From positions 1 to 14,551 of the forward strand of contig CAJXPP010000026.1 in the NCBI GenBank assembly GCA_913058195.1: 14,551 nucleotides of DNA, given 5' to 3'. Every line of letters begins with the position of its first letter. Position 1 is the stretch's first letter. Below the pieces are notes generated by a model, which was not told the DNA's origin, did no database searches, and saw nothing but the letters and a program-made list of their open reading frames with translations. The translations under genes were made by a program, and so were the position numbers. Origin of the DNA: an uncultured Gammaproteobacteria bacterium. GTDB taxonomy: Bacteria > Pseudomonadota > Gammaproteobacteria > Nitrosococcales > Methylophagaceae. This document shows positions 1 to 7,064 of the stretch, one piece after another.

Positions 1-38
1 CCTAGTCTCGTGGGCTCGGAGATGTGTATAAGAGACAG
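1..38. other. Nextera (Tn5) sequencing adapter, read-2 side; not genomic
   Basis: Bases 5-19 read GTCTCGTGGGCTCGG and bases 20-38 read AGATGTGTATAAGAGACAG. Together they are the Illumina Nextera read-2 adapter ending in the 19-bp Tn5 mosaic end. The four bases before it (CCTA) would be the tail of the i7 index; that fits an index such as CATGCCTA as I remember it, but four bases cannot settle which. Genomic sequence starts at 39. This is untrimmed library sequence and should not be read as a transposon end or attachment site. Confidence 0.98.
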
Positions 39-308
39 TAGTTGAGTTTCAAGCTCTTCTAATAAATCATCATCAATCACTTTTTTGCCGAGAATCAACG
101 ATGAAAAACCATCAGTGAGTTTTGAGCTAGTGCGGCTTAAACGCTCCTTTAGCCGTCCAAACAAACCATTTTTTTGTAGTTCAGGTTCTGTTTGTGAGGT
201 GGGAGCTGTATCATCAATACCTTGATTCTGAGATTTTTGTTGTGTGACGATCTCTTCGATTTCGACGTTATCTGTAGATTTATTCTTTTTTCTTAGGAAA
301 CTAAACAT
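39..308 (-). CDS. ftsY: Signal recognition particle receptor FtsY, N-terminal fragment (partial)
   Basis: FtsY is the membrane-associated GTPase that docks SRP-ribosome complexes at the SecYEG translocon. The reverse strand reads from ATG at 308-306 through 90 codons into the adapter without a stop. Residues 1-47 are a low-complexity, charged A-domain beginning MFSFLRKKNK, rich in K, E, Q, S and T. From about residue 48 the sequence NGLFGRLKERLSRT, then SSLILGKK at 69-76 and DDDLLEELETQL at 79-90, matches the start of the FtsY N domain (compare E. coli FARLKRSL and IDDDLFEELEEQL). The GTPase (G) domain lies beyond the contig end. The A-domain is much shorter than the roughly 200-residue one in E. 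coli, as in many other bacteria. No Shine-Dalgarno site is evident. The gene is divergent from the M16 pair, as in Pseudomonas. It is truncated only because the library fragment ends here. Confidence 0.93.
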
Positions 309-377
309 ATTTATTACGGGTCGGTTTATTGTAGGTTCAATATTAGATTTTATCATGTCATTGAAATAGAGAGACAA
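309..377. promoter_or_regulatory. Divergent intergenic region between ftsY and the M16 genes (promoters expected)
   Basis: These 69 bp must hold the start signals for both divergent units. On the plus strand TTGTAG (329-334), a 16-bp spacer and TATCAT (351-356) form a weak sigma-70-like candidate for the M16-rsmD-coaD unit, leaving about 20 bp to the ATG at 378. On the minus strand TAAAAT (read from 352 down to 347) is a possible -10 for ftsY, but its nearest -35-like hexamer is 19 bp away. Neither is strong. The function is inferred from gene orientation rather than from clear motifs. Confidence 0.35.
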
Positions 378-1748
378 ATGGTTATTAAATTTAGACAAAT
401 AATAGGCTTAGCATTGTTATTGCCAAGTTTTGTGATGGCGAATGTAAGTGAATATCAGCTAAATAATGGTTTGAAGCTAATCGTTAAGGAAGATCACCGT
501 GCGCCGGTCGTGGTCTCACAAGTTTGGTATAAAGTAGGCTCTAGTTATGAGCATAATGGTATTACTGGTGTGTCGCATATGCTGGAACATATGATGTTTA
601 AAGGCACAGAAAACCTGGGGCCAAATGAGTTTTCTCAGATTATTGCAGCAAATGGTGGACGTGAAAATGCGTTTACTGGACAGGACTATACCGCTTATTT
701 TCAAACATTAGAAAAAGATCGATTAGCGATCAGCTTTAAGCTTGAAGCAGAGCGGATGCGAAAATTAATCATTGATAATGCCGAATTAGTAAAAGAGCGT
801 GATGTGGTGGTAGAAGAGAGACGAATGCGCACTGAGGATAAACCACACGCCTTACTGCGAGAGGCCTTTAACGCAACCGCATTTGTAAATAGTCCCTATC
901 ATCATCCTGTTATCGGTTGGATGAGTGATATTAATAATTACCAAGCAATTGATCTTCAGCAGTGGTATCAAAAATGGTATGCACCCAATAATGCAGCTGT
1001 AGTGGTCGTTGGAGATGTTGATGCCGATGAGGTTTATGCCTTAGCTAAACAGTATTTTGGTCCGCTAAAACCGGAAATTACAGCGCAGCTGAAACCTCAA
1101 ATTGAAGTTGAACAAAAGGGCAAAAGAACCATTGAGATTCATGCTCCAGCAAAACTACCTTATATGATGATGGGTTGGAAAGTACCTGTTGTAAATACAC
1201 TCACTGATGAGCCTGAATGGGAACCTTATGCCCTAGAAGTGTTGGCAGGAATTTTAGATGGAGGCAATAGCACTCGTTTTGCACGAGACTTAGTGCGAGG
1301 CAGTGAAATTGCAGCTGGTGTGAGTGCTGGTTATGATTTGTTTTCACGTTTAGCAGGTTTATTTTTAATTGCTGGCACACCTGTAAAAGGTAAAACGGTT
1401 GCTGATTTGCAACAAGCCGTTATAACGCAAATTGATTTACTCAAAACAGAATTGGTAACAGAACAAGAGTTGAAACGGATAAAGGTCCAAGTAGTAACTA
1501 GCGCAGTTTATGAACGTGATAGCGTGTTTTATCAAGGGATGCAAATTGGAATGTTAGAGACGGTTGGACTGGATTGGCGTCTTAGCGATGCTTATGTTGA
1601 AAATGTACAAGCGGTGACAATGCAACAAGTGCAAGCTGTAGCAAAGAAATATTTTGTTGACCGAGGTTTAACAATTGCTGAATTGATTCCAATGCCATTT
1701 GGTGATCAAAAAGTGACAATGCCAGTAGGAGAAGAATATGGTCACTAA
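378..1748 (+). CDS. Secreted M16 family zinc metallopeptidase, catalytic member
   Basis: An insulinase/pitrilysin-family (M16) peptidase of 456 aa, the usual length for the short two-domain bacterial form. Residues 1-21 are an N-terminal signal peptide (K/R then LALLLPSFVMA), so it should act in the periplasm or envelope. The inverted zinc motif HxxEH is intact as H67-M-L-E70-H71. The distal glutamate ligand is expected about 76 residues on, where VVVEERR (143-149) supplies E146/E147. The second M16 domain occupies roughly 185-380. The start ATG follows AGAGAG with suitable spacing. The last 11 bp overlap the next gene, which encodes the partner lacking the active site; such pairs resemble mitochondrial processing peptidase alpha/beta and are commonly encoded together beside ftsY in gammaproteobacteria. 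The substrate cannot be read from sequence. I am confident of the family and unsure of the physiological role. Confidence 0.93.
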   Translation: MVIKFRQIIGLALLLPSFVMANVSEYQLNNGLKLIVKEDHRAPVVVSQVWYKVGSSYEHNGITGVSHMLEHMMFKGTENLGPNEFSQIIAANGGRENAFTGQDYTAYFQTLEKDRLAISFKLEAERMRKLIIDNAELVKERDVVVEERRMRTEDKPHALLREAFNATAFVNSPYHHPVIGWMSDINNYQAIDLQQWYQKWYAPNNAAVVVVGDVDADEVYALAKQYFGPLKPEITAQLKPQIEVEQKGKRTIEIHAPAKLPYMMMGWKVPVVNTLTDEPEWEPYALEVLAGILDGGNSTRFARDLVRGSEIAAGVSAGYDLFSRLAGLFLIAGTPVKGKTVADLQQAVITQIDLLKTELVTEQELKRIKVQVVTSAVYERDSVFYQGMQIGMLETVGLDWRLSDAYVENVQAVTMQQVQAVAKKYFVDRGLTIAELIPMPFGDQKVTMPVGEEYGH

Positions 1749-3039
1749 TATTGTTAGCTTTACTGTGGTTATATTAATATCGCTATCAGCTTATGCTAGT
1801 CCTAATATTGAACACTGGCAGACCAGCAATGGCGCGCAAGTGTATTTTGTTGCTGCACCTGAATTAGCTATGATTGATGTTGAAGTAATATTTGATGCAG
1901 GATCAGCACGAGATGGGCAAGGCTCTGGTACAGCATTGATGACAAATGCTATGTTAAATGAAGGTGCCAATGGGGTAAGCACTGATGATATTGCCGCTAA
2001 ATTTGAAGATGTAGGAGCGCGATTTGGTAACTCATCTCAACGCGATATGGCAATGATAAGTTTGCGTAGTTTAACCGCAGAAGAGCAGTTAACGCCTGCT
2101 TTGAAGATGTTTAGCTCAGTATTGACGCAAGCTGACTTTCCTCTAACTTCATTTGAACGTCTTCAGAAACAAATGTTGATTGGTCTACAAGCGGAAAAAC
2201 AGTCGCCATCGGCTATTGCTGCGCGTGCTTTTAATACTAAGCTATATGGCGACCACCCTTATGCTGCGATGCCTGTAGGCGATGATAAATCAGTTAAGGC
2301 GTTAAATGTAGAGTCATTAAAATTATTTTATCAACAGTATTATGTAGCTAAAAATGCAGTGATAATTCTTGTTGGCGCTGTTACTAAACAACAGGCTATA
2401 GCAATTGCCAATCAAGTCGTAGCGAAATTGCCCACTGGCAAAAAAGCACAAGCAATAACTAAAGTTGATTCTATACAAACGGCTGAAAAAATTGTTATTA
2501 AACACCCATCAACTCAAACCCATATTCTTATGGGCCAATTAGGAATAAAACGTAGTGATGCTGATTACTTCCCCTTATATGTCGGCAATCATATACTTGG
2601 TGGAAGTGGTTTAGTCTCGCAATTAAGTAATGAGATTCGTGAAAAACGAGGCTTGTCTTACAGTGTGTATAGTTACTTTCGACCGATGCGTGAATTAGGG
2701 CCGTATCAATTCGGTTTGCAAACTCGTAATGATCAAGCTGACGAAGCATTAAGCGTTTTACAAAATACCTTAGTATCTTTTATCAAAAACGGTGTAACGG
2801 CTGAAGAGCTTGTGGCTGCCAAACAAAACATTACAGGTGGTTTTGCCTTACGTCTGGATAGTAATAGTAAAATTGCTGGTTATTTAGCTATGATGGGTTT
2901 TTATGGTTTGCCGTTAGATTATCTTGAGACCTTTAAAGATCAGGTTAATTCGGTAACCGTTGAACAAATTAAAGAGGCGTATACACGTCGTGTGCAGGCA
3001 GACAATATGATTACGGTGATGGTTGGTGGCAAAAAGTAA
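1738..3039 (+). CDS. Secreted M16 family protein lacking the zinc motif (non-catalytic partner)
   Basis: A 433-aa M16 protein with a signal peptide (about residues 1-20, VILISLSAYA). Aligned to its upstream neighbour, the HxxEH positions are L67, N70 and A71 in TALMTNAML, so it cannot bind catalytic zinc in the usual way. It keeps the substrate-cleft features of the non-catalytic half: HILGGSGLVSQL at 285-296 and R304-G-L-S-Y308, the R/Y pair that in M16 proteins helps bind substrate. By family analogy it forms a heterodimer with the upstream peptidase and supplies half of the cleft; this is inference. ATG 1738 lies inside the end of the upstream gene (11-bp overlap) behind AGGAG about 7 nt upstream, which points to translational coupling and matched amounts of the two proteins. 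The 3' end overlaps the start of rsmD. Confidence 0.9.
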   Translation: MVTNIVSFTVVILISLSAYASPNIEHWQTSNGAQVYFVAAPELAMIDVEVIFDAGSARDGQGSGTALMTNAMLNEGANGVSTDDIAAKFEDVGARFGNSSQRDMAMISLRSLTAEEQLTPALKMFSSVLTQADFPLTSFERLQKQMLIGLQAEKQSPSAIAARAFNTKLYGDHPYAAMPVGDDKSVKALNVESLKLFYQQYYVAKNAVIILVGAVTKQQAIAIANQVVAKLPTGKKAQAITKVDSIQTAEKIVIKHPSTQTHILMGQLGIKRSDADYFPLYVGNHILGGSGLVSQLSNEIREKRGLSYSVYSYFRPMRELGPYQFGLQTRNDQADEALSVLQNTLVSFIKNGVTAEELVAAKQNITGGFALRLDSNSKIAGYLAMMGFYGLPLDYLETFKDQVNSVTVEQIKEAYTRRVQADNMITVMVGGKK

Positions 3040-3613
3040 AACAAATTCAAATAATCAACTACGAATTATCGCGGGTAAGTGGCGGGGACGAAAACTAACG
3101 TTTCCTGATGTTGATGGATTAAGGCCCACGCCTGATCGTGTTCGTGAAACAGTGTTTAATTGGCTGCAACCTTATTTGGCTTATGCACATTGCTTAGATT
3201 TATTTGCAGGTAGCGGGGCGCTTGGCCTAGAGGCCGCTTCGCGTGGTGCTGAGCAAGTAGTGATGGTTGAGCAGAATAGTTTAGCCAGTAAGCATTTACT
3301 AGCGCACTGTAGCTTGTTGGCAGCAGAACATTGTCAGGTTGAGGCCAAGTCAGCGCAGCAGTTTTTAGCCAGTAATACGAGACAATTTGAAATTATCTTC
3401 ATTGATCCACCTTATCAAGTAAATTTATGGACAGAGGTAGCTCAGCAATTAGAACAAACTGGCGCTGTAGCGGATAATGCGATTATTTATTTGGAATGCC
3501 CGAGTAAAGGCGACTTACCCGACTTGCCGAGTCATTGGCTGATGATTAAAGATAAAAAAGCAGGCGAAGTGCGTTATTGCTTGTTTAGAAATGAAAAAGG
3601 AGAACAATTTTGA
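3026..3613 (+). CDS. rsmD: 16S rRNA (guanine(966)-N(2))-methyltransferase RsmD
   Basis: RsmD transfers a methyl group from S-adenosylmethionine to N2 of G966 of 16S rRNA in the small-subunit head. The N-terminal signature NQLRIIAGKWRGRKL is present, followed by RPTPDRVRETVFNWL, SAM-binding motif I DLFAGSGALGLEA (about residues 58-70) and the catalytic DPPY (about 127-130). Length (195 aa) is normal. There is no ATG start. TTG at 3023 and GTG at 3026 are both in frame; I chose GTG because GGTGAT (3015-3020), complementary to the 16S 3' end, sits 5 nt before it but only 2 nt before TTG. The start overlaps the upstream M16 gene by 14 bp, and the stop overlaps the coaD start, so translation is probably coupled along the unit. 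Confidence 0.94.
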   Translation: MAKSKTNSNNQLRIIAGKWRGRKLTFPDVDGLRPTPDRVRETVFNWLQPYLAYAHCLDLFAGSGALGLEAASRGAEQVVMVEQNSLASKHLLAHCSLLAAEHCQVEAKSAQQFLASNTRQFEIIFIDPPYQVNLWTEVAQQLEQTGAVADNAIIYLECPSKGDLPDLPSHWLMIKDKKAGEVRYCLFRNEKGEQF

Positions 3614-4089
3614 CAACAACGGCAATTTACCCAGGGACATTTGATCCTATTACTAACGGTCATAGTGATTTGATAGTGCGTGCAAGTAAACTTTTTGACC
3701 GTGTGATTGTTGCTGTTGCAGTTAACCCCAGTAAAAAACCTTTGTTTTCACTAGAACAGCGTGTCGAATTAGCACAACAATCATTACTAGGCTTAGAAAA
3801 TGTCGAAGTATGTGGGTTTGAAGGTTTATTAATTGATGTTGCTATGGAAAAGAAAGCAAATATTATTATTCGGGGTTTACGTGCTGTATCAGACTTTGAA
3901 CATGAATTTCAATTGGCGAGTATGAATCGCAAAATGCAGCCAGAAATTGAAACACTTTTTCTAACGCCAGCAGAACAATTTACCTTTATTTCGTCGAGTT
4001 TAATACGAGAGATCGCGACTCTAGGTGGCAATGTTTCTGACTTTGTATCTCCCGCGGTAATGTCTGCTTTAAAAGCTAGATTGGTCTAA
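3610..4089 (+). CDS. coaD: Phosphopantetheine adenylyltransferase (PPAT) CoaD
   Basis: CoaD catalyses the penultimate step of coenzyme A synthesis: 4'-phosphopantetheine plus ATP gives dephospho-CoA plus pyrophosphate. The 159-aa product is normal length. The nucleotidyltransferase motif GTFDPITNGH (residues 9-18, T15-N-G-H18), RGLR (88-91) and ISSSLIR (127-133) are all present. The start is TTG at 3610, placed 7 nt after a good AAGGAG (3597-3602) and overlapping the rsmD stop as TTGA. No ATG gives a full N-terminus, so the rare start is probably real. The rsmD-coaD order is widespread in bacteria. CoaD is related to NadD further along this window, but the active-site contexts (TNGH here, HYGH there) tell them apart. 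Confidence 0.96.
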   Translation: MTTTAIYPGTFDPITNGHSDLIVRASKLFDRVIVAVAVNPSKKPLFSLEQRVELAQQSLLGLENVEVCGFEGLLIDVAMEKKANIIIRGLRAVSDFEHEFQLASMNRKMQPEIETLFLTPAEQFTFISSSLIREIATLGGNVSDFVSPAVMSALKARLV

Positions 4090-4142
4090 AGTGTATAGAA
4101 CCGCTAAGATCGTGAAATAATTTTGTAGAGTTGGAGTTTGAA

Positions 4143-4397
4143 ATGTCGTTATTTATCACTGATGAATGTATCAATTGTGATGTCTGTGAACCTGAATGCC
4201 CAAATAGCGCTATTACGCAAGGTGAAGAAATCTATGAGATTGCTCCCGCCTTATGTACAGAATGTGTCGGTCATTTTGATACGCCTCAGTGCGTGGAAGT
4301 TTGCCCAGTTGATTGTATTCCCAAAGATCCCGATAACGAAGAAACGGAAGATCAATTACAAGGGAAGTATGAATTATTAATGGCTGCTGGAAAATAA
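4143..4397 (+). CDS. yfhL: 2[4Fe-4S] ferredoxin, YfhL/Allochromatium type
   Basis: A small soluble electron carrier of 84 aa. The first cluster motif is CINCDVCEPECP (CxxCxxCxxxCP) near the N-terminus. The second is CTECVGHFDTPQCVEVCP, in which CxxC is followed by an eight-residue stretch before CxxxCP. That longer spacing plus an acidic C-terminal tail marks the Allochromatium-type/YfhL ferredoxins, which have unusually low cluster potentials in the studied members. The start is ATG 4143 behind GGAG (4133-4136) with 6-nt spacing; an in-frame TTG upstream at 4131 has no comparable site. It follows coaD after 53 bp, an arrangement also seen in Pseudomonas. The electron partner cannot be inferred here. 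Confidence 0.93.
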   Translation: MSLFITDECINCDVCEPECPNSAITQGEEIYEIAPALCTECVGHFDTPQCVEVCPVDCIPKDPDNEETEDQLQGKYELLMAAGK

Positions 4398-4597
4398 TAA
4401 GCTTTTTATGAGTAAGACTTTATAAAGCTAATTTTCTGAAGCAAAAAACAAGTTTTGTTACTCATCATCATGCATAAACAGAAATGTTGGCATCGCAGTT
4501 GAAGGCAATTGTTTTAGTATTTATCTTTATGAGAATTGCCGTCTAAGGTAAACTTATTTGTTTTTAATTCTCAGCATCATAGAATCATAGAGTAACC
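4398..4597 (+). promoter_or_regulatory. leuS upstream region with candidate promoter and inverted repeats
   Basis: This is the longest non-coding stretch in the window, at 200 bp. A sigma-70-like candidate is TTGAAG (4499-4504), a 17-bp spacer, then TATCTT (4522-4527), which would give a leuS leader of about 60 nt. GGCAATT (4504-4510) and AATTGCC (4534-4540) form a 7-bp inverted repeat around the -10 with centres 30 bp apart, a layout compatible with an operator or an RNA hairpin. A second inverted repeat, ATGAGTAA (4408-4415) and TTACTCAT (4458-4465), lies upstream. An 8-bp tandem repeat ATCATAGA (4576-4583 and 4584-4591) sits just before the leuS start. No T-box or known riboswitch is recognisable. 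Confidence 0.4.
4400..4435 (+). terminator. Weak candidate intrinsic terminator after the ferredoxin gene
   Basis: AGCTTT (4400-4405) pairs with AAAGCT (4424-4429); an inner AT/AT can extend the stem across a TT bulge. It is followed by AATTTT. The stem is AT-rich and the T-run is only four bases, so termination would be inefficient. It is the best-placed candidate between the ferredoxin and leuS. Confidence 0.3.
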
Positions 4598-7054
4598 ATG
4601 CAACAAGAATATAACCCAGCCGATATTGAAGCCACTGCCCAGAATTGGTGGCATGAACAAAAGAGCTTTCGTGCCTTAGAAGATTCCACTAAAGAAAAGT
4701 ACTATTGCTTAGCGATGTTCCCTTATCCTAGTGGTCAATTACATATGGGCCATGTGCGTAATTACACCATTGGTGATGTTATTTCGCGTTATCAGCGAAT
4801 GCAAGGCAAGAATGTATTGCAGCCAATGGGTTGGGATGCATTTGGTTTACCAGCAGAAAATGCAGCGATTAAGAATAAAGTTGCACCAGCAGCATGGACG
4901 TATGACAATATTGATTATATGCGTGATCAGTTGAAACGGCTAGGTTTAGGCTATGACTGGGAACGTGAATTAGCAACATGTACGCCGCAATATTATCGTT
5001 GGGAACAGTGGTTATTTACACGTCTATTTAAAAAAGGTTTAGTGTATAAAAAGACGGCAGCGGTTAACTGGTGTCCCGTTGATAACACAGTATTGGCGAA
5101 TGAGCAGGTTATTGATGGTTGCTGCTGGCGTTGTGATACTGAAGTTGAAAAACGTGAAATTCCACAATGGTTTATGAAAATAACTGACTATGCGGAGCAA
5201 TTATTAACTGATTTAGATCAATTAGATGGTTGGCCTGAACAAGTTAAAACGATGCAAGCAAATTGGATCGGCCGTTCTGAAGGCTTACAGATTGAGTTTG
5301 GAATTGCCGATAGTGATGAGAAATTAGCTGTTTATACAACACGACCTGATACTTTAATGGGTGTGACTTACGTTGCGGTAGCAGCTGAGCATCCCTTAGC
5401 GATACAATCCGCTGAATCGAATTCTGAATTGCAGTCATTTATTGATGAATGCCGCAAGATGGAAACTTCGGAAGAGGCGATGGAAACAGCTGAGAAGAAA
5501 GGTGTCGCAACCGGTTTAATGGCGATTCATCCAGTAACGGGAGAACAAGTTCCTGTTTGGGCAGCCAATTTTGTATTAATGGGTTACGGTACTGGTGCTG
5601 TTATGTCAGTTCCTGCTCATGATCAGCGTGATTATGAGTTTGCCAAAAAATATAATCTAGCTATCAATCAGGTCATTGAACCAATCGATGATGCAGACGG
5701 TGATATAACTCAAGCTGCATTTACCGACAAAGGTCGTTTAATTAATTCACAGCAGTTTGATGGCTTAAGCTCAGCGGATTCATTCAATGCGATTGCTGAC
5801 TATTTAGTTGAACAAAATAAAGGTGAAAAGCAGGTTAATTACCGATTACGCGACTGGGGTGTATCCCGTCAGCGTTATTGGGGAACACCTATTCCAATCA
5901 TTAATTGCCCTGATTGTGGCGCGGTCCCTGTTCCTGAAGCTGATTTACCAGTACGATTACCAGAAGATGTGATTGTCGATGGTAGTGGCTCGCCAATTAA
6001 ATCAATGCCAGAGTTTTATCAATGTGCTTGCCCACAATGTGGTACTGATGCCGAACGTGAAACGGATACCTTTGATACTTTCTTTGAATCATCGTGGTAT
6101 TACGCTCGTTTTACCTGCCCTGATAATGAAGAAGCTATGTTAGATGAGCGGGCTGATCATTGGTTACCTGTTGATCAATATATCGGTGGTATTGAGCATG
6201 CGGTATTACACCTTCTTTATGCGCGTTTTTTCCATAAATTAATGCGTGACGAAGGTTTAGTTTCTGGCGATGAACCATTTAAAAACTTGCTAACACAAGG
6301 AATGGTGTTGAAAGATGGCACTAAGATGTCAAAATCAAAAGGAAATACCGTTGATCCTCAGTCCTTGATTGATCAATATGGTGCTGACACATCACGGTTA
6401 TTTATGATGTTTGCTGCACCGCCTGAACAGTCATTAGAATGGTCTGATAAAGCCGTTGAAGGTTCAAACCGCTTTTTGAAACGTTTATGGCGCAGTGTGC
6501 AGGATCATATTGAACAAGGTTCTGTTTCTGCATTAGATGTTAATTCTTTGAGCGATGAGTTGAAAGATTTCCGACGTCAAACTTATCAAGCACTAAGCAA
6601 AGTAAGCGATGATATCGGTCGACGACATACCTTTAATACCGCGATTGCAGCGATTATGGAACTGATGAATGCCTTGGCAAAAGTGAAGGATAACAGTGAG
6701 CAAGCGCGAGCAGTTGTTCAAGAAGCATTAGAAATAACAGTATTAATGTTGTCACCGATCACGCCGCATATCAGTCATCATTTATGGCAGGTATTAGGCC
6801 ATGATGAAGCCATTGTTGATGTAGCGTGGCCTAAAGTCGATGAGACGGCCTTAGTACAAGATAAAATTGAACTGATGGTGCAGGTCAATGGTAAGCTACG
6901 TTCTAAATTATCTGTTGCGGCTGATTTAGCCAAAGATGCTGTTGAAAAATTGGCATTAGCAGATGAAAGTGTGCAGAAATTTACCGAAGGAAAAGAAGTG
7001 CGTAAGGTGATTGTAGTGCCGGGTCGCTTAGTCAATATTGTAGTTGCAGGTTAA
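4598..7054 (+). CDS. leuS: Leucine--tRNA ligase LeuS
   Basis: A class I aminoacyl-tRNA synthetase that charges tRNA-Leu and hydrolyses mischarged products. The length of 818 aa is close to the roughly 860 aa of E. coli. HIGH-type motif FPYPSGQLHMGH lies at 41-52, and K576-M-S-K-S580 is the KMSKS loop. The CP1 editing domain is intact: T247-T-R-P-D-T252 matches the threonine-rich region at the same numbers as in E. coli, where T252 excludes leucine from editing, and HDQRD (341-345) supplies D342 and D345. The zinc-binding insert shows NCPDCG and CACPQCG, followed by DTFDTFFESSWYYARF. The C-terminal tRNA-binding domain ends in VRKVIVVPGRLVNIVVAG. ATG 4598 has only a weak AGAG upstream. The gene heads the leuS-lptE-holA unit found across gammaproteobacteria. 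Confidence 0.98.
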   Translation: MQQEYNPADIEATAQNWWHEQKSFRALEDSTKEKYYCLAMFPYPSGQLHMGHVRNYTIGDVISRYQRMQGKNVLQPMGWDAFGLPAENAAIKNKVAPAAWTYDNIDYMRDQLKRLGLGYDWERELATCTPQYYRWEQWLFTRLFKKGLVYKKTAAVNWCPVDNTVLANEQVIDGCCWRCDTEVEKREIPQWFMKITDYAEQLLTDLDQLDGWPEQVKTMQANWIGRSEGLQIEFGIADSDEKLAVYTTRPDTLMGVTYVAVAAEHPLAIQSAESNSELQSFIDECRKMETSEEAMETAEKKGVATGLMAIHPVTGEQVPVWAANFVLMGYGTGAVMSVPAHDQRDYEFAKKYNLAINQVIEPIDDADGDITQAAFTDKGRLINSQQFDGLSSADSFNAIADYLVEQNKGEKQVNYRLRDWGVSRQRYWGTPIPIINCPDCGAVPVPEADLPVRLPEDVIVDGSGSPIKSMPEFYQCACPQCGTDAERETDTFDTFFESSWYYARFTCPDNEEAMLDERADHWLPVDQYIGGIEHAVLHLLYARFFHKLMRDEGLVSGDEPFKNLLTQGMVLKDGTKMSKSKGNTVDPQSLIDQYGADTSRLFMMFAAPPEQSLEWSDKAVEGSNRFLKRLWRSVQDHIEQGSVSALDVNSLSDELKDFRRQTYQALSKVSDDIGRRHTFNTAIAAIMELMNALAKVKDNSEQARAVVQEALEITVLMLSPITPHISHHLWQVLGHDEAIVDVAWPKVDETALVQDKIELMVQVNGKLRSKLSVAADLAKDAVEKLALADESVQKFTEGKEVRKVIVVPGRLVNIVVAG

Positions 7055-7064
7055 GGAACTCGTT

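Noticed and set aside
20..38. Inverted 19-bp mosaic ends at both window edges read as a Tn5-like composite transposon.
   Set aside because: Both are attached to Illumina adapter and index sequence, so they come from library preparation. No transposase gene lies between them.
1791..1982. Minus-strand ORFs inside the M16, lptE/holA, proA, leuS and rlmH genes (for example 1791-1982, 7866-8246, 11751-11963).
   Set aside because: They lie antisense to well-identified genes, have no recognisable domains or ribosome-binding sites, and are frame shadows of the real coding sequence.
4484..4546. A 20-codon hydrophobic small ORF upstream of leuS, beginning MLASQLKAIV, considered as a leucine leader peptide.
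   Set aside because: It has only three leucine codons, not in a run, no Shine-Dalgarno site, and no following terminator. It also spans the candidate promoter, so it would not be transcribed from it.
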